Below are positions 35,317-43,465 of a stretch of DNA of 49,961 nucleotides, in pieces. This stretch comes from Chitinophagaceae bacterium (GTDB lineage: Bacteria > Bacteroidota > Bacteroidia > Chitinophagales > Chitinophagaceae). The notes below the pieces were generated by a model. It made no database searches. It was not told the origin of the DNA and worked only from the letters and a program-made list of their open reading frames with translations. Both the position numbers and the translations under genes were made by a program. Position 1 is the first letter of the stretch; every line of letters begins with the position of its first letter. The DNA lies in NCBI GenBank assembly GCA_023251255.1, contig JAHEZD010000038.1, forward strand, positions 1 to 49,961, written 5' to 3'.

Positions 35317-36456
35317 TCAGTATTCAGTAAAAGTCGTAATTGTCATGGTTTGATTGTGCAATTCACAAGTGGTAGATGCGCTTGAAGGCGATATTTCACC
35401 ATAAGAATAGAAGCCGGCCAATCGGGTACCTTTACCATAGATATTGCTGATGGCTTCTATTTCTTCCTCAACATGCTGGCCTAATACCAATTTCCTGCCC
35501 ACACAGCTTATTAAGATGGCAAGATTTGGCTGAGTGGATGTTCCTTCCAAACTGTTTTGGGCTGCATGAGCGGCCCCTTCAATAAGCCTACCGAGATTAG
35601 CTTTCATCATTCTGGCATAGCTCCCCTCAGGCATGTTGCCAGCAAAAGTGAGACTATTGGTAGTTTCGTCAATTGCTAAAATCGTCCTGACAAGCGGCAC
35701 TTCCATCTGGTTGGTCCGAATAGCAAGCGGAAACAACAAACCGGAACTGGGCAGTTCGCTTGCATATTCACCAAGGTAGCGTTTATAAATGTCCAACACG
35801 GGGCGATTGTCCAATTCAAAAAGGACATTATCAAGAGATTTAGTAATTAGCCGTTCTGGGCCAAATGGGTCCCATCCCCCAAAACTTCCACAGGTTATTT
35901 TAAGTCGCTGTCCATAAAAACCGATAGCAACAATACTGCCTTCAATTAATGGTAGGCCAATTCCGACTAACGTGGACTTGAATGATGCGCCGTCACCAGC
36001 CAGGCCTCCTGTGATAAGGATATTCCTGGGCAGGGCGCTCTGCAAGCCACTCACTAGGTTGCTGCCATTTACTAATTGCCCATCAGAAAGAACCAGTAGA
36101 TTTACTAAGCCATCAAGCTCAAACAGGGAAGCGATTCTCTTCCCGGCAGCAAAACTGTTCTCCTCATCGTGGATATTGGTTATTGCTGATTTAATTTGGG
36201 TATGCTCAAACTGAATGGCTGTTAGGGAAATTGAATCGTCCAGAACAAGAATATCGATAATCTCACCTGCTGTTGAGCTAAAAACAACAGTAGCATTTGG
36301 ATAGTCATCGCAGATTTCCTTACAAAGGGAACTGTTTTCGAGCAACTGCCTACTTCCAAATGCCAATACCAATTGGCAAGATGCAGCATCTACGCCATCA
36401 TCGTGAACTAAGGCCCATCCTTCTGATTGGGAATATTTTTTTTGGCTAACTCTCAC
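35317..36456 (-). CDS. FIST domain (FIST N + FIST C) sensory protein
   Basis: 379 aa, no signal peptide or TM segment. The N-terminal FIST motif NATVVFSSTAGEI, the central ILITGGLAGDGASF and a FIST_C part with EGAAHAAQNSLEG, PNLAILISCVGRKLVLGQ and TRLAGFYSYGEISP are all present. Known family: intracellular ligand-sensing domains found with histidine kinases, cyclases and chemoreceptors; small ligands such as amino acids have been proposed. It is upstream of, and nearly touching, the multi-PAS kinase, which suggests it gives a ligand signal to that kinase as a separate subunit. Full-length stand-alone FIST proteins are normal in this family. Confidence 0.9.
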   Translation of the reverse strand: MRVSQKKYSQSEGWALVHDDGVDAASCQLVLAFGSRQLLENSSLCKEICDDYPNATVVFSSTAGEIIDILVLDDSISLTAIQFEHTQIKSAITNIHDEENSFAAGKRIASLFELDGLVNLLVLSDGQLVNGSNLVSGLQSALPRNILITGGLAGDGASFKSTLVGIGLPLIEGSIVAIGFYGQRLKITCGSFGGWDPFGPERLITKSLDNVLFELDNRPVLDIYKRYLGEYASELPSSGLLFPLAIRTNQMEVPLVRTILAIDETTNSLTFAGNMPEGSYARMMKANLGRLIEGAAHAAQNSLEGTSTQPNLAILISCVGRKLVLGQHVEEEIEAISNIYGKGTRLAGFYSYGEISPSSASTTCELHNQTMTITTFTEY

Positions 36457-36792
36457 GCTAAGATTTTGTACAATAACGTAATAGGTCGAGTTTTAGCGTC
36501 CGGCATGCATGGTTGAGCCTAATTAGTTTTGGTGCAATTCTAAACAGTGCCTGTTTTTTTTGTAATAGCGCCAAAAGACTATGTAGGCACAGTCCGGATT
36601 TTGCATTTAGTGTGGACAAACCTAGAGGTACAGGAACCTGAAAAAGTAGCCATATCTTTCATTATCAATGAAATCTTAGCAGGGTTCCCCAATGGGGATG
36701 ATGCTACTTAGTTAAGGGTTTGCGTAATTGCCAGCAAAATAAGAAGCACATTACCAAAAAAGGAAGGAAGAATAATAAAAATGTGCCTGGAA
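36457..36792. other. Intergenic region, no firm gene
   Basis: 336 bases between the FIST gene start and the PAP2 gene end. On the plus strand an open frame of 54 codons runs from GTG 36547 to TAG 36711 (it includes VAISFIINEILAGFP). No ribosome site or family match is visible, so I do not call a gene. No clear promoter for FIST was found. Confidence 0.4.
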
Positions 36793-37485
36793 TTAGTAGA
36801 GTGCTTTGTGTGCTATAACGTTTTTGTTATTGCCCCATTTGTACCGATGTGTCCAATAAGCTACTTTCATGGAAAGGATGCCAAGGCCTGCACCTACCAG
36901 GACATCCGATAGATAATGCTTGTTGTTTGCCATGCGGAGCAGGCCAACAGAGGATGCTATACCATAGGAGGCATACGGTACCCATTTAAAGCGTTGGCCG
37001 TATTCCTCATTCAGGAAGGTTGCTGCTGCAAAAGCCTGTGCAGTATGTCCGGAAGGGAAGGAATTATAGGAAGAACCGTCTGGCCTGAGTACATGCGTGG
37101 ATGTTTTCATTAGCTGGACAACGCCATTCACCATCAATTCTCCCTTTAAAAGTATAATGGACCTGTTCAGTATATCCGTTTTTGATTTGTAGCCAAGGGC
37201 ATCGAGCCCATAGGCAATAACGATAGGGGAGAACTGGAGGTAGTTGTCTATCTTGGTATGGAAATTTGCCAGGTTCTCATTCCGTTCCTCCACAATTTCA
37301 TTTTTCAGGGATTCCGTTGAATTGCTACTTGCTAGGAGCCCGAATATTGATAGGGAAATAGGTGTAACAAGTTGGCGGTTGGTAAACCTGAGGGGATAGC
37401 TGTGCTGCAGGCTATCGTGTAGCTGGGCGGTTGAAAGAAGTGGGGAAAGTAGTAAAACCAACAGATGGAACCTGTATTTCTTCAT
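36793..37485 (-). CDS. PAP2-family (type 2) acid phosphatase, exported
   Basis: 230 aa from ATG 37485, which gives a signal peptide ending at LSTAQ. The frame opens at 37530 with 15 extra residues. The three PAP2 signatures are present: KTSTHVLRP (C1), YNSFPSGHTAQAF (C2, His) and RMANNKHYLSDVLVGAGLG (C3, Arg/His/Asp). Known reaction: hydrolysis of phosphomonoesters such as phosphatidic acid, undecaprenyl pyrophosphate or small organic phosphates. The signal peptide and few TM segments point to a periplasmic or outer-membrane-facing enzyme. An 18-base sequence 33 bases before its start recurs upstream of the metallophosphoesterase at 49431. Confidence 0.88.
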   Translation of the reverse strand: MKKYRFHLLVLLLSPLLSTAQLHDSLQHSYPLRFTNRQLVTPISLSIFGLLASSNSTESLKNEIVEERNENLANFHTKIDNYLQFSPIVIAYGLDALGYKSKTDILNRSIILLKGELMVNGVVQLMKTSTHVLRPDGSSYNSFPSGHTAQAFAAATFLNEEYGQRFKWVPYASYGIASSVGLLRMANNKHYLSDVLVGAGLGILSMKVAYWTHRYKWGNNKNVIAHKALY

Positions 37486-37518
37486 GTATTTTTTTTTGAC
37501 CTGTATAATTAGCGGTAA

Positions 37519-37546
37519 ATTCTGTAGCAATTCTGAACTGCTACAG
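37519..37546. promoter_or_regulatory. Inverted repeat / shared 18-mer before the PAP2 gene
   Basis: CTGTAGCA (37522-37529) and TGCTACAG (37539-37546) are perfect 8-bp inverted repeats. On the minus strand 37536-37519 reads TCAGAATTGCTACAGAAT, identical to 49294-49311. It may be a terminator for the upstream gene or a control site for the phosphatase. Confidence 0.35.
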
Positions 37547-37667
37547 GTTTTAAATGCCTATAACTTAGATTTAACAAGCTGCATCTTCTTGTTTCCTTTC
37601 CTTCAATACAGGTTAATACAAAACATTAGCAGAAAAGTATTTAGATAATAGGCTCATAAGCACCTAT

Positions 37668-38708
37668 TTATTCCTTGGCTATAACAAGAACCTGAAATGA
37701 ACCAGGTACCATTTTGGGCCTGCCCTTACCTGTGGATGGTTCCAAATCGGCAGTGGGCAAGTAGAGCTTATGCGTCTGCTGGTCCACTGTCATGGTACGG
37801 GCACCTTTTTTTGTGGGGATGTTTGCGGTTACAGTGAACCCGTCCTTTGAATCTTCATGGATAATAGTTAGTGTGCCATCGCCATTGGAAGTATAGATGT
37901 TCTGTAATGCGGTATCAAAACCTGCACCATCACAACCATCACCTATGGGCAGTTTGGTTATAATACTGCCATTTTCAGCATCTACCACCACCAATAGTTT
38001 ACTATCACCGCAGGCAGAGAAGAGCCTGTTGGTCTTTGTATCAATGGCCAGTCCTGTTGGGGCTTCGCCGGGCAGTAATGACCAATGCGCTTGAACGGTC
38101 ATATTGTTTGTATTGATGACCACAATTTCATTTTTGTCTTCTATGTTCACAAATATCTTCCCTGCACCATTGCTTACTGCAGTTTCGGGCTTGCCACCTA
38201 CAGCAACCGTTGCCACAACTTTGTCGGTGACGGGGTCTATAAACGTAAGGTCCTTGCTGCGTCCATTGCAGGTAACAATTCTCTTGGAGTAGCTATCATA
38301 GAAAATAGCATCTGGGTTCTGGCCAGTGGCTATGCTATCTTTCACAGCTAAGGTTTTCAGGTCAAACATGGTGAGGTTGTTAGACCTGCCATTACTGGTG
38401 TAACCCTTGTTCAATGATGGAACAAACTCAATTCCGTGCACACCAATGGTGTTCGGTATGATTCCCAGCGAATCACCTGTGTTTTTGTCCAGTACGTTTA
38501 CCTGCGTACCATGCGATATGAATATCCTGTTGGTATTGGGCTGTACAGCAATATAGTCCCAGCCGCCGGAGCTGGCTATTTTGAAAGTGCCTACTATTTT
38601 AAATGCTGCGGGCACTTTGGCTGCATCGAGTTTCTGTGCAAAGGATGCTGTGCTGCAAAGCGCAACCAAAACAAACCCTATGATGGAGGTTTTAATATTA
38701 TGTTTCAT
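37668..38708 (-). CDS. YncE-like seven-bladed beta-propeller, exported
   Basis: 346 aa from ATG 38708 (MKHNIK), which gives a clean signal peptide ending ASFAQ. The frame opens at 38753. Repeating blade motifs include WDYIAVQPNTNRIFISHGTQ, GIEFVPSLNKGYTSNGRSN, AIFYDSYSKRIVTCNGRSK, GLAIDTKTNRLFSACGDSK and TMTVDQQTHKLYLPTADL, as in YncE/YVTN-type propellers. Known: periplasmic or surface binding scaffolds; no catalytic residues. Follows the TonB receptor gene at 38771-40945 on the same strand (62-base gap), so it may handle the ligand of that receptor. In E. coli yncE also neighbours a TonB receptor (yncD), but that does not prove the same substrate. Confidence 0.87.
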   Translation of the reverse strand: MKHNIKTSIIGFVLVALCSTASFAQKLDAAKVPAAFKIVGTFKIASSGGWDYIAVQPNTNRIFISHGTQVNVLDKNTGDSLGIIPNTIGVHGIEFVPSLNKGYTSNGRSNNLTMFDLKTLAVKDSIATGQNPDAIFYDSYSKRIVTCNGRSKDLTFIDPVTDKVVATVAVGGKPETAVSNGAGKIFVNIEDKNEIVVINTNNMTVQAHWSLLPGEAPTGLAIDTKTNRLFSACGDSKLLVVVDAENGSIITKLPIGDGCDGAGFDTALQNIYTSNGDGTLTIIHEDSKDGFTVTANIPTKKGARTMTVDQQTHKLYLPTADLEPSTGKGRPKMVPGSFQVLVIAKE

Positions 38709-38770
38709 GGTGCAATTTTTGGAAGCACAATTACCAACCCGATTCTGGAGCAAAACTGAAGGTATGGCGA

Positions 38771-40945
38771 CTATTTCCCCTTAGCCCAGGTCCACCTTAT
38801 GGCAAGGTTTACGATACGTCCATCAATGGGTGCCCATAATGGCTTGAAAGTGGGATTGGTGATGCTTCCTGTGTACAGTGCTTCATGCTTGCTCTGCCTA
38901 TAATCCAATAGGTTCTCGCAATTGAGCACCACACTTACAGCATCACCAAATTTCCTTTCTATCAATGCTGCCATGAACATGTAGCCCGGTGTTCTGCTAT
39001 CACCATCCCTATACTGTGGGCCAGTAAAGGAGCCTTCCAGTCCAAACCGCCATTTTTCTTCCAGTTCATGTACCACCACAAAAGCGAAACGGTTCTTGGG
39101 GGTCAACGGCATGAACTGGTTGCTTGGCAGGTAGTCCCTTTCTGCAATGGTAAAAGTGTAACCGCCATAGAGTTCCCAGGCATCCAGCTTCAATTGGATA
39201 TAGGTATCGAACCCTTTGCTGGAGATATGGCTGCCGGCATTGCTGAACGTGACATTGTTGTTTGCTTGTACGGTAGCAATCACAGGGTCATTGATCTGTG
39301 TATAGAAGAAGGCATGGTTGATGAAGAGTGAAGTATGTTCACTGAACTTTTGCTTGAAGTTCACTTCGGCATTGTAACCAATGGACCTTTCTGCTTTTAC
39401 ATTGTCAGTTAAGGGCTGAATGTCCTCAATGCTGTATTCCACGTTTTGCTGGGAGAGCGCATTGGGCGTTTTGTAACCAAGGCCAATACCTAAACGGGTG
39501 GCCCATTGTTCGTTGAAGCGGTGGAACAATGCTACCCTTGGCAATACAAAGTCACCATACTGGAAATGGTGGTCGGCCCGCAGTCCCAGCTCCAAAGTAG
39601 TGTTCACGGGCAGCTTGCCTGCATACTGTGCAAATGCACCAACCGTATTGTTGTCGAAGTTGGCTAGCGGTATAGGGGCACCAGACAATTTCTTGAAGCG
39701 GTCGCCTGTGGCATTGATGCCCATTACCCAACTGTATTTTTCCTTTGGTACAAATAGGGACAGTTCCGTAAAGTAGTTGAACTGGTTGGCCTTGAAGTCG
39801 TGTGTATTGGTATTGATAGCCCTATCAAAAGAGCTGATGCTTGCTTTGAGGTCCAGCTTCTTGCCATTGCCTATACTGTTCTCTACTAGGAGATCGCCTG
39901 TATTGCGGCTGGTCATGTTTTCCTCGTAAAACAGGTGCAGTGCATCTGCATTGGCCTTGATGACCTGCATATCACCGCCCTTCCTTGTTTCAAAGGTTCC
40001 TGTATAGCCAACAGCGATAGTGGTCTTGCTGCTGGGATAGAAGAACAGTTTGGGGTGCACAATGATTGCATCGGATTTGGCTACATCGGAAAAACCATCC
40101 TTGTTCACGTCCGCTGCGCCTTGGTGCGTTATGCCACCAAAGAAATTGTAGCCAAAGCTTTTGTTGCGTTTGGCCATGTAGGTATTGATGTTGCTCTCCT
40201 TTAATGATGTCTGGTTAAGTGTTACCATGCCTTCCTGTTTGTAGGTAGGTCTTTTGGATATCAGGTTGATAAGGCCGCCTATGGCACCCCCACCATATAG
40301 GGTGGAGGCAGAACCCTTAATGAGTTCAATTTGTTTGAGGTCCAATGGTGGTATGGTCAGGATACCAAAGCCGCCACTGAAGCCATCAAACAGGGGCATG
40401 CCGTCACGGAGTATCTGCGTGTACCGCCCATCAAGTCCCTGTATACGCACATTGGCATTGCCGGATACAGCAGAGGATTGCTGTATCTGCACACCGCTTA
40501 CATCGCCCAATATGCTGGCGATGTTGCCCGGCTTGATGGTGTTTTCCTCGTTCATTTCCTCATTGCCCAGCACCTCCACTTTCATGGGTGAATTCTCTAT
40601 GCGCTGGTTGGTACGTGTGGAAGAAACAACCGTCACTTCTTCCAGGGCCTTTTCTTCGGGCACCAATAGTATTTCATGGAGTACAGTATCAGGAAGCGTT
40701 ACCGTAATGGTAGTAGCTGCATAGCCAACAAATGAGGCCGTGAAGCTGTGCTTGCCAGCGGCAAGGTTGTGGAAGGTTACCAATCCACTATCGTTTGCAT
40801 TTAAGCCTTTGCTGCCCTCAAAAATACTTGCACCAGCAATTGCTTGCAGCGTAGCCCTGCTTTTGACCACTGCATTAAAGCTGTGCTGTGCCTCTGCATA
40901 AACACAGGTTCCGAACATGAACAGGATAAGTAGGCTTTTCTTCAT
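38771..40945 (-). CDS. TonB-dependent outer-membrane receptor
   Basis: 724 aa from ATG 40945 (MKKSLLILFMFGTCVYAEAQ signal; an ATG three codons earlier is possible). A carboxypeptidase-like domain (about 20-100), a linker with a TonB-box-like EEVTVVSST, a plug (EEMNEENTIKPGNIASILGD, ANVRIQGLDGRYTQILRDGM, IELIKGSASTLYGGGAIGGL) and a 22-strand-type barrel that ends in VNLAIRWTWAKGK. Length and plug resemble siderophore, haem or vitamin receptors rather than SusC. Followed by a YncE-like propeller and preceded by a two-component system on the same strand, which may control it. Ligand unknown. Confidence 0.92.
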   Translation of the reverse strand: MKKSLLILFMFGTCVYAEAQHSFNAVVKSRATLQAIAGASIFEGSKGLNANDSGLVTFHNLAAGKHSFTASFVGYAATTITVTLPDTVLHEILLVPEEKALEEVTVVSSTRTNQRIENSPMKVEVLGNEEMNEENTIKPGNIASILGDVSGVQIQQSSAVSGNANVRIQGLDGRYTQILRDGMPLFDGFSGGFGILTIPPLDLKQIELIKGSASTLYGGGAIGGLINLISKRPTYKQEGMVTLNQTSLKESNINTYMAKRNKSFGYNFFGGITHQGAADVNKDGFSDVAKSDAIIVHPKLFFYPSSKTTIAVGYTGTFETRKGGDMQVIKANADALHLFYEENMTSRNTGDLLVENSIGNGKKLDLKASISSFDRAINTNTHDFKANQFNYFTELSLFVPKEKYSWVMGINATGDRFKKLSGAPIPLANFDNNTVGAFAQYAGKLPVNTTLELGLRADHHFQYGDFVLPRVALFHRFNEQWATRLGIGLGYKTPNALSQQNVEYSIEDIQPLTDNVKAERSIGYNAEVNFKQKFSEHTSLFINHAFFYTQINDPVIATVQANNNVTFSNAGSHISSKGFDTYIQLKLDAWELYGGYTFTIAERDYLPSNQFMPLTPKNRFAFVVVHELEEKWRFGLEGSFTGPQYRDGDSRTPGYMFMAALIERKFGDAVSVVLNCENLLDYRQSKHEALYTGSITNPTFKPLWAPIDGRIVNLAIRWTWAKGK

Positions 40946-41009
40946 AACATTCAATGGTTTGTTGCGGCAAAACTGCTGGTGGATTCTGTGGGAAAACTGA
41001 AGGGTACGG

Positions 41010-42260
41010 TTAAAAACGGATGGTAAAAACGTGCTCCTTGCCTGTATAGTGATAGTTCAGGGTGTAACCTGCTCTATTGCAAAGCTGGTGCACGATGGAG
41101 AGGCCCAGCCCGTTGCCTTCAGCTTTTGTTTCGGGGTGGCGGTAGAAACGGTTGAATATTTTGGTGCTATCGAGCGCCGGTATGGGTGATGTATTGGCAA
41201 TGACCAGTTCCTTTTCATTGAGTTCAATATTCAGTGAACCCCCTTCCATGTTGTAGCGTATGGCATTGCCCAGTAAATTGCTGATGAGTATGTCAGCCAA
41301 TTGCTGATGGAAAACCGTTGTTACGGGTACCGTGTGTACCGTTATGTGCAGGCTTTGTGAAGTGGCCAACCTGCCGAGCTCGCTCAACCGTTGCTTTACC
41401 AAAACGTCCCATTGTACATTTTCGTCCAGTTCAAAACGACGGTTCTCTATCTTGGTCAATAGCAGTAAGGACTGGTTCAAACGGGATAGCCTTTTTGCTG
41501 CTTCTTCAATGGTGGAGATGGTTGCATGGTGATGCAGTAGTACTGCTTCGTCCTGCATCAAGGATTCCGTATTGGTGGAAATAACGGCCAGGGGCGTTTG
41601 CATTTCATGGGCCGCATTGCCCGTAAACTCCTTCAGTACCTGGTAATCCTGCTCCACCCTTGCCACCATACTGTTCATGGTGGAATTGAGCAGGTTGAAC
41701 TCCTCAATGGTGGTAGCGGGCAGGTGAAGTGGCTGCTGCAATTGATAATTGGCCATGGTATGCATGCTACTATAGAATGGTTGCCACAAACGTTTGAGTA
41801 CCATCCTATTGATGATATAGCCTGCAAGCAGTATGAATGCCACCATGACTGCTGCAATGAGTACAATGAGTTTCAGCAGGTCCTCCGTTTCTTCTTGTGA
41901 TTTATTGACGGTTATTTGATAGTGTTTACTTGAAACCGATAGGCCAAAAACAAGTTGCCGCATCAATTCTTTTTTCTGCTCGTTTTTATTGAATGTTTTT
42001 GAGGAGGCATAAACTGCCGTGGCAATGGGCTGGGATATTTCCTTTACATAGACCTGTTGGTCGTTCGTGTTCACTATCTCTGGCAGGTTGCCATGCTGTT
42101 TGGCGTACTGCGCCATTTCTGCTTGTTCCGTTTCAAGGGATTCATCCAGTTGCTTTACCAGCACATGGTCCATTACAAAATAGAAGGCAATGCACCCGCC
42201 CAAGAAGATGAGTATGGATGCGAGTATATTGATGCGGTTGTATTTGGTGAACAGCTTCAT
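41010..42260 (-). CDS. Membrane sensor histidine kinase
   Basis: 416 aa. Two TM segments (about 13-31 and 130-152) flank a periplasmic sensor of about 100 residues; a HAMP-like linker follows. HisKA has NAAHEMQTPLAVI (phospho-His), and the HATPase shows NLLGNAIRYN (N box) and EGNGLGLSIVHQLC (G2); the G1 box is weak (ELVIANTSP), a form seen in this phylum. Its first codons overlap the last four bases of the response-regulator gene, so they are co-translated. Located next to a TonB receptor and YncE gene, which are likely targets of the system. Confidence 0.93.
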   Translation of the reverse strand: MKLFTKYNRINILASILIFLGGCIAFYFVMDHVLVKQLDESLETEQAEMAQYAKQHGNLPEIVNTNDQQVYVKEISQPIATAVYASSKTFNKNEQKKELMRQLVFGLSVSSKHYQITVNKSQEETEDLLKLIVLIAAVMVAFILLAGYIINRMVLKRLWQPFYSSMHTMANYQLQQPLHLPATTIEEFNLLNSTMNSMVARVEQDYQVLKEFTGNAAHEMQTPLAVISTNTESLMQDEAVLLHHHATISTIEEAAKRLSRLNQSLLLLTKIENRRFELDENVQWDVLVKQRLSELGRLATSQSLHITVHTVPVTTVFHQQLADILISNLLGNAIRYNMEGGSLNIELNEKELVIANTSPIPALDSTKIFNRFYRHPETKAEGNGLGLSIVHQLCNRAGYTLNYHYTGKEHVFTIRF

Positions 42261-42934
42261 GCAATGGAGAATTTGTAGCCTATACCGTATATGCTCTGTA
42301 TATAATCTTTGGCACCGGCCTGCAATAGTTTCTTGCGGAGGTTCTTTACATGGGTGTAGAGGAAATCGTGGTTGTCTACCATGTCCATGTCATCCCCCCA
42401 TAGATGCTCTGCAATGGCATTCTTGGAAAGGACCCTGTTTTTGTTGATGATGAAGTACAATAGTAAGTCGTACTCCTTACGGGTGAGCAACAATGCCTTG
42501 TTGTTTACGGTAACTGCCTTGCCGGGAACGTCCATCTGTATCTCCTCAAATAAGAGCAGGTTGCTGCCCTGCAGGTTCTTCCTGCGTATGATGGCCGATA
42601 TGCGGACGGCCAGTTCAGGTAAATGGAAAGGCTTGGTCAGGTAGTCGTCTGCACCCAGTTCAATGCCGGCAACTTTGTCGTCCAGCTCGTTCCTTGCAGA
42701 TATGATGATGATGCCTTCTGTTTTGTTGTTGGCCTTTATCTGCTGCAACAGTTTCAGGCCATTGCCATCGGGCAGCATGATGTCCAGCACAATGCAGTCG
42801 TACTGGTAGCATTCCACTTTTTCAATGGCATCCGCATAAGTGCTCGCGGACTCGCAGAGGTACTGCCTATCAGTAAGGTAATCAACGATGCTTTTGTTGA
42901 GTGATGGTTCGTCTTCTATGATCAGTAGTTTCAA
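42257..42934 (-). CDS. OmpR/PhoB-family response regulator
   Basis: 225 aa. The receiver domain 1-115 has IIEDEPSL, the phospho-acceptor Asp in YDCIVLDIMLPDGNG, IISARNE and the Lys in DDYLTKPF. The C-terminal winged helix (about 125-225) has LTRKEYDLLLYF, HLWGDDMDMVDN and VKNLRKKL, ending YGIGYKFSI. Acts as a DNA-binding partner of the kinase that overlaps it by four bases. Targets not shown; the TonB receptor/YncE genes downstream on the same strand are the natural candidates. Confidence 0.95.
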   Translation of the reverse strand: MKLLIIEDEPSLNKSIVDYLTDRQYLCESASTYADAIEKVECYQYDCIVLDIMLPDGNGLKLLQQIKANNKTEGIIIISARNELDDKVAGIELGADDYLTKPFHLPELAVRISAIIRRKNLQGSNLLLFEEIQMDVPGKAVTVNNKALLLTRKEYDLLLYFIINKNRVLSKNAIAEHLWGDDMDMVDNHDFLYTHVKNLRKKLLQAGAKDYIQSIYGIGYKFSIA

Positions 42935-43138
42935 TACTGGGACTTTTATGCAAATGAAGCCATTAAAACTGAAGATTTGCTGAAGAACGCAGGCCGGCAG
43001 CAGACAGTTAATATGGCTTCGCTGTTCCTGTTTTCAAATGAGCCGCTCTTGCTAGCAGCATTCAGCCATGCCTGCAGCAGAAGAATAGCCACTGCGGGGC
43101 CTACTGGTTTGGCAGTACTGATAAAGCCATCCAGAAAA

Positions 43139-43189
43139 TGTGTCAATTTTTTTGTGTCAATTTATTTTTGACACAAAAAAATTGACACA
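43139..43189. repeat. Perfect 22-bp hairpin built from TGTGTCAA units
   Basis: Arms 43139-43160 and 43168-43189 are perfectly complementary, with a TTTATTT loop. Each arm contains TGTGTCAA twice, separated by six T (rich in T on one arm and A on the other). The preceding 200 bases (42935-43138) show no supported gene. Confidence 0.8.
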
Positions 43190-43219
43190 AAAATGAAATT
43201 GATTTTTCCGTTGGGAAAA

Positions 43220-43399
43220 TAAGAAGCTGTTTGAGTTAATTGTTTCGAATGGACTATGCGTATATTTTTGAGCGAAACGAGGCGAAATTTTGTAGTCATA
43301 GTCTAACGCCTAAGGCGAAAAATTCAATCCCGCAAAAATGCGGGACAGCCGAAAAGATGCCATAGGAAATATCAAACAATTAACTCAAACAGCTTCTTA
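43220..43399. mobile_element. MITE-like element with 26-bp perfect terminal inverted repeats
   Basis: Ends 43220-43245 and 43374-43399 are perfect 26-bp inverted repeats (outer bases TAAGAAGCTG...CAGCTTCTTA), total 180 bp. No ORF. The interior has several small hairpins: GACTATG/CATAGTC, CGCC-TAA-GGCG and CCCGC-AAAAAT-GCGGG. Four sequence blocks are shared, in order, with the region 32731-32835 on the other strand. A mobile MITE or a structured RNA gene are both possible; no transposase is in the window. Confidence 0.6.
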
Positions 43400-43465
43400 A
43401 GGCAGATGGCAACAATGGGTGCACCAGTTGACCTGTTTGTTATGCCATCATAATTTGGCAGCTTT

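Noticed and set aside
36547-36711. 54-codon GTG-started open frame in the gap between the FIST and PAP2 genes
   Set aside because: Coding-like composition but no ribosome site, no ATG and no family match; too short to call.
43139-43399. CRISPR array
   Set aside because: Repeats here are inverted, not regularly spaced direct repeats, and no cas genes occur in the window.
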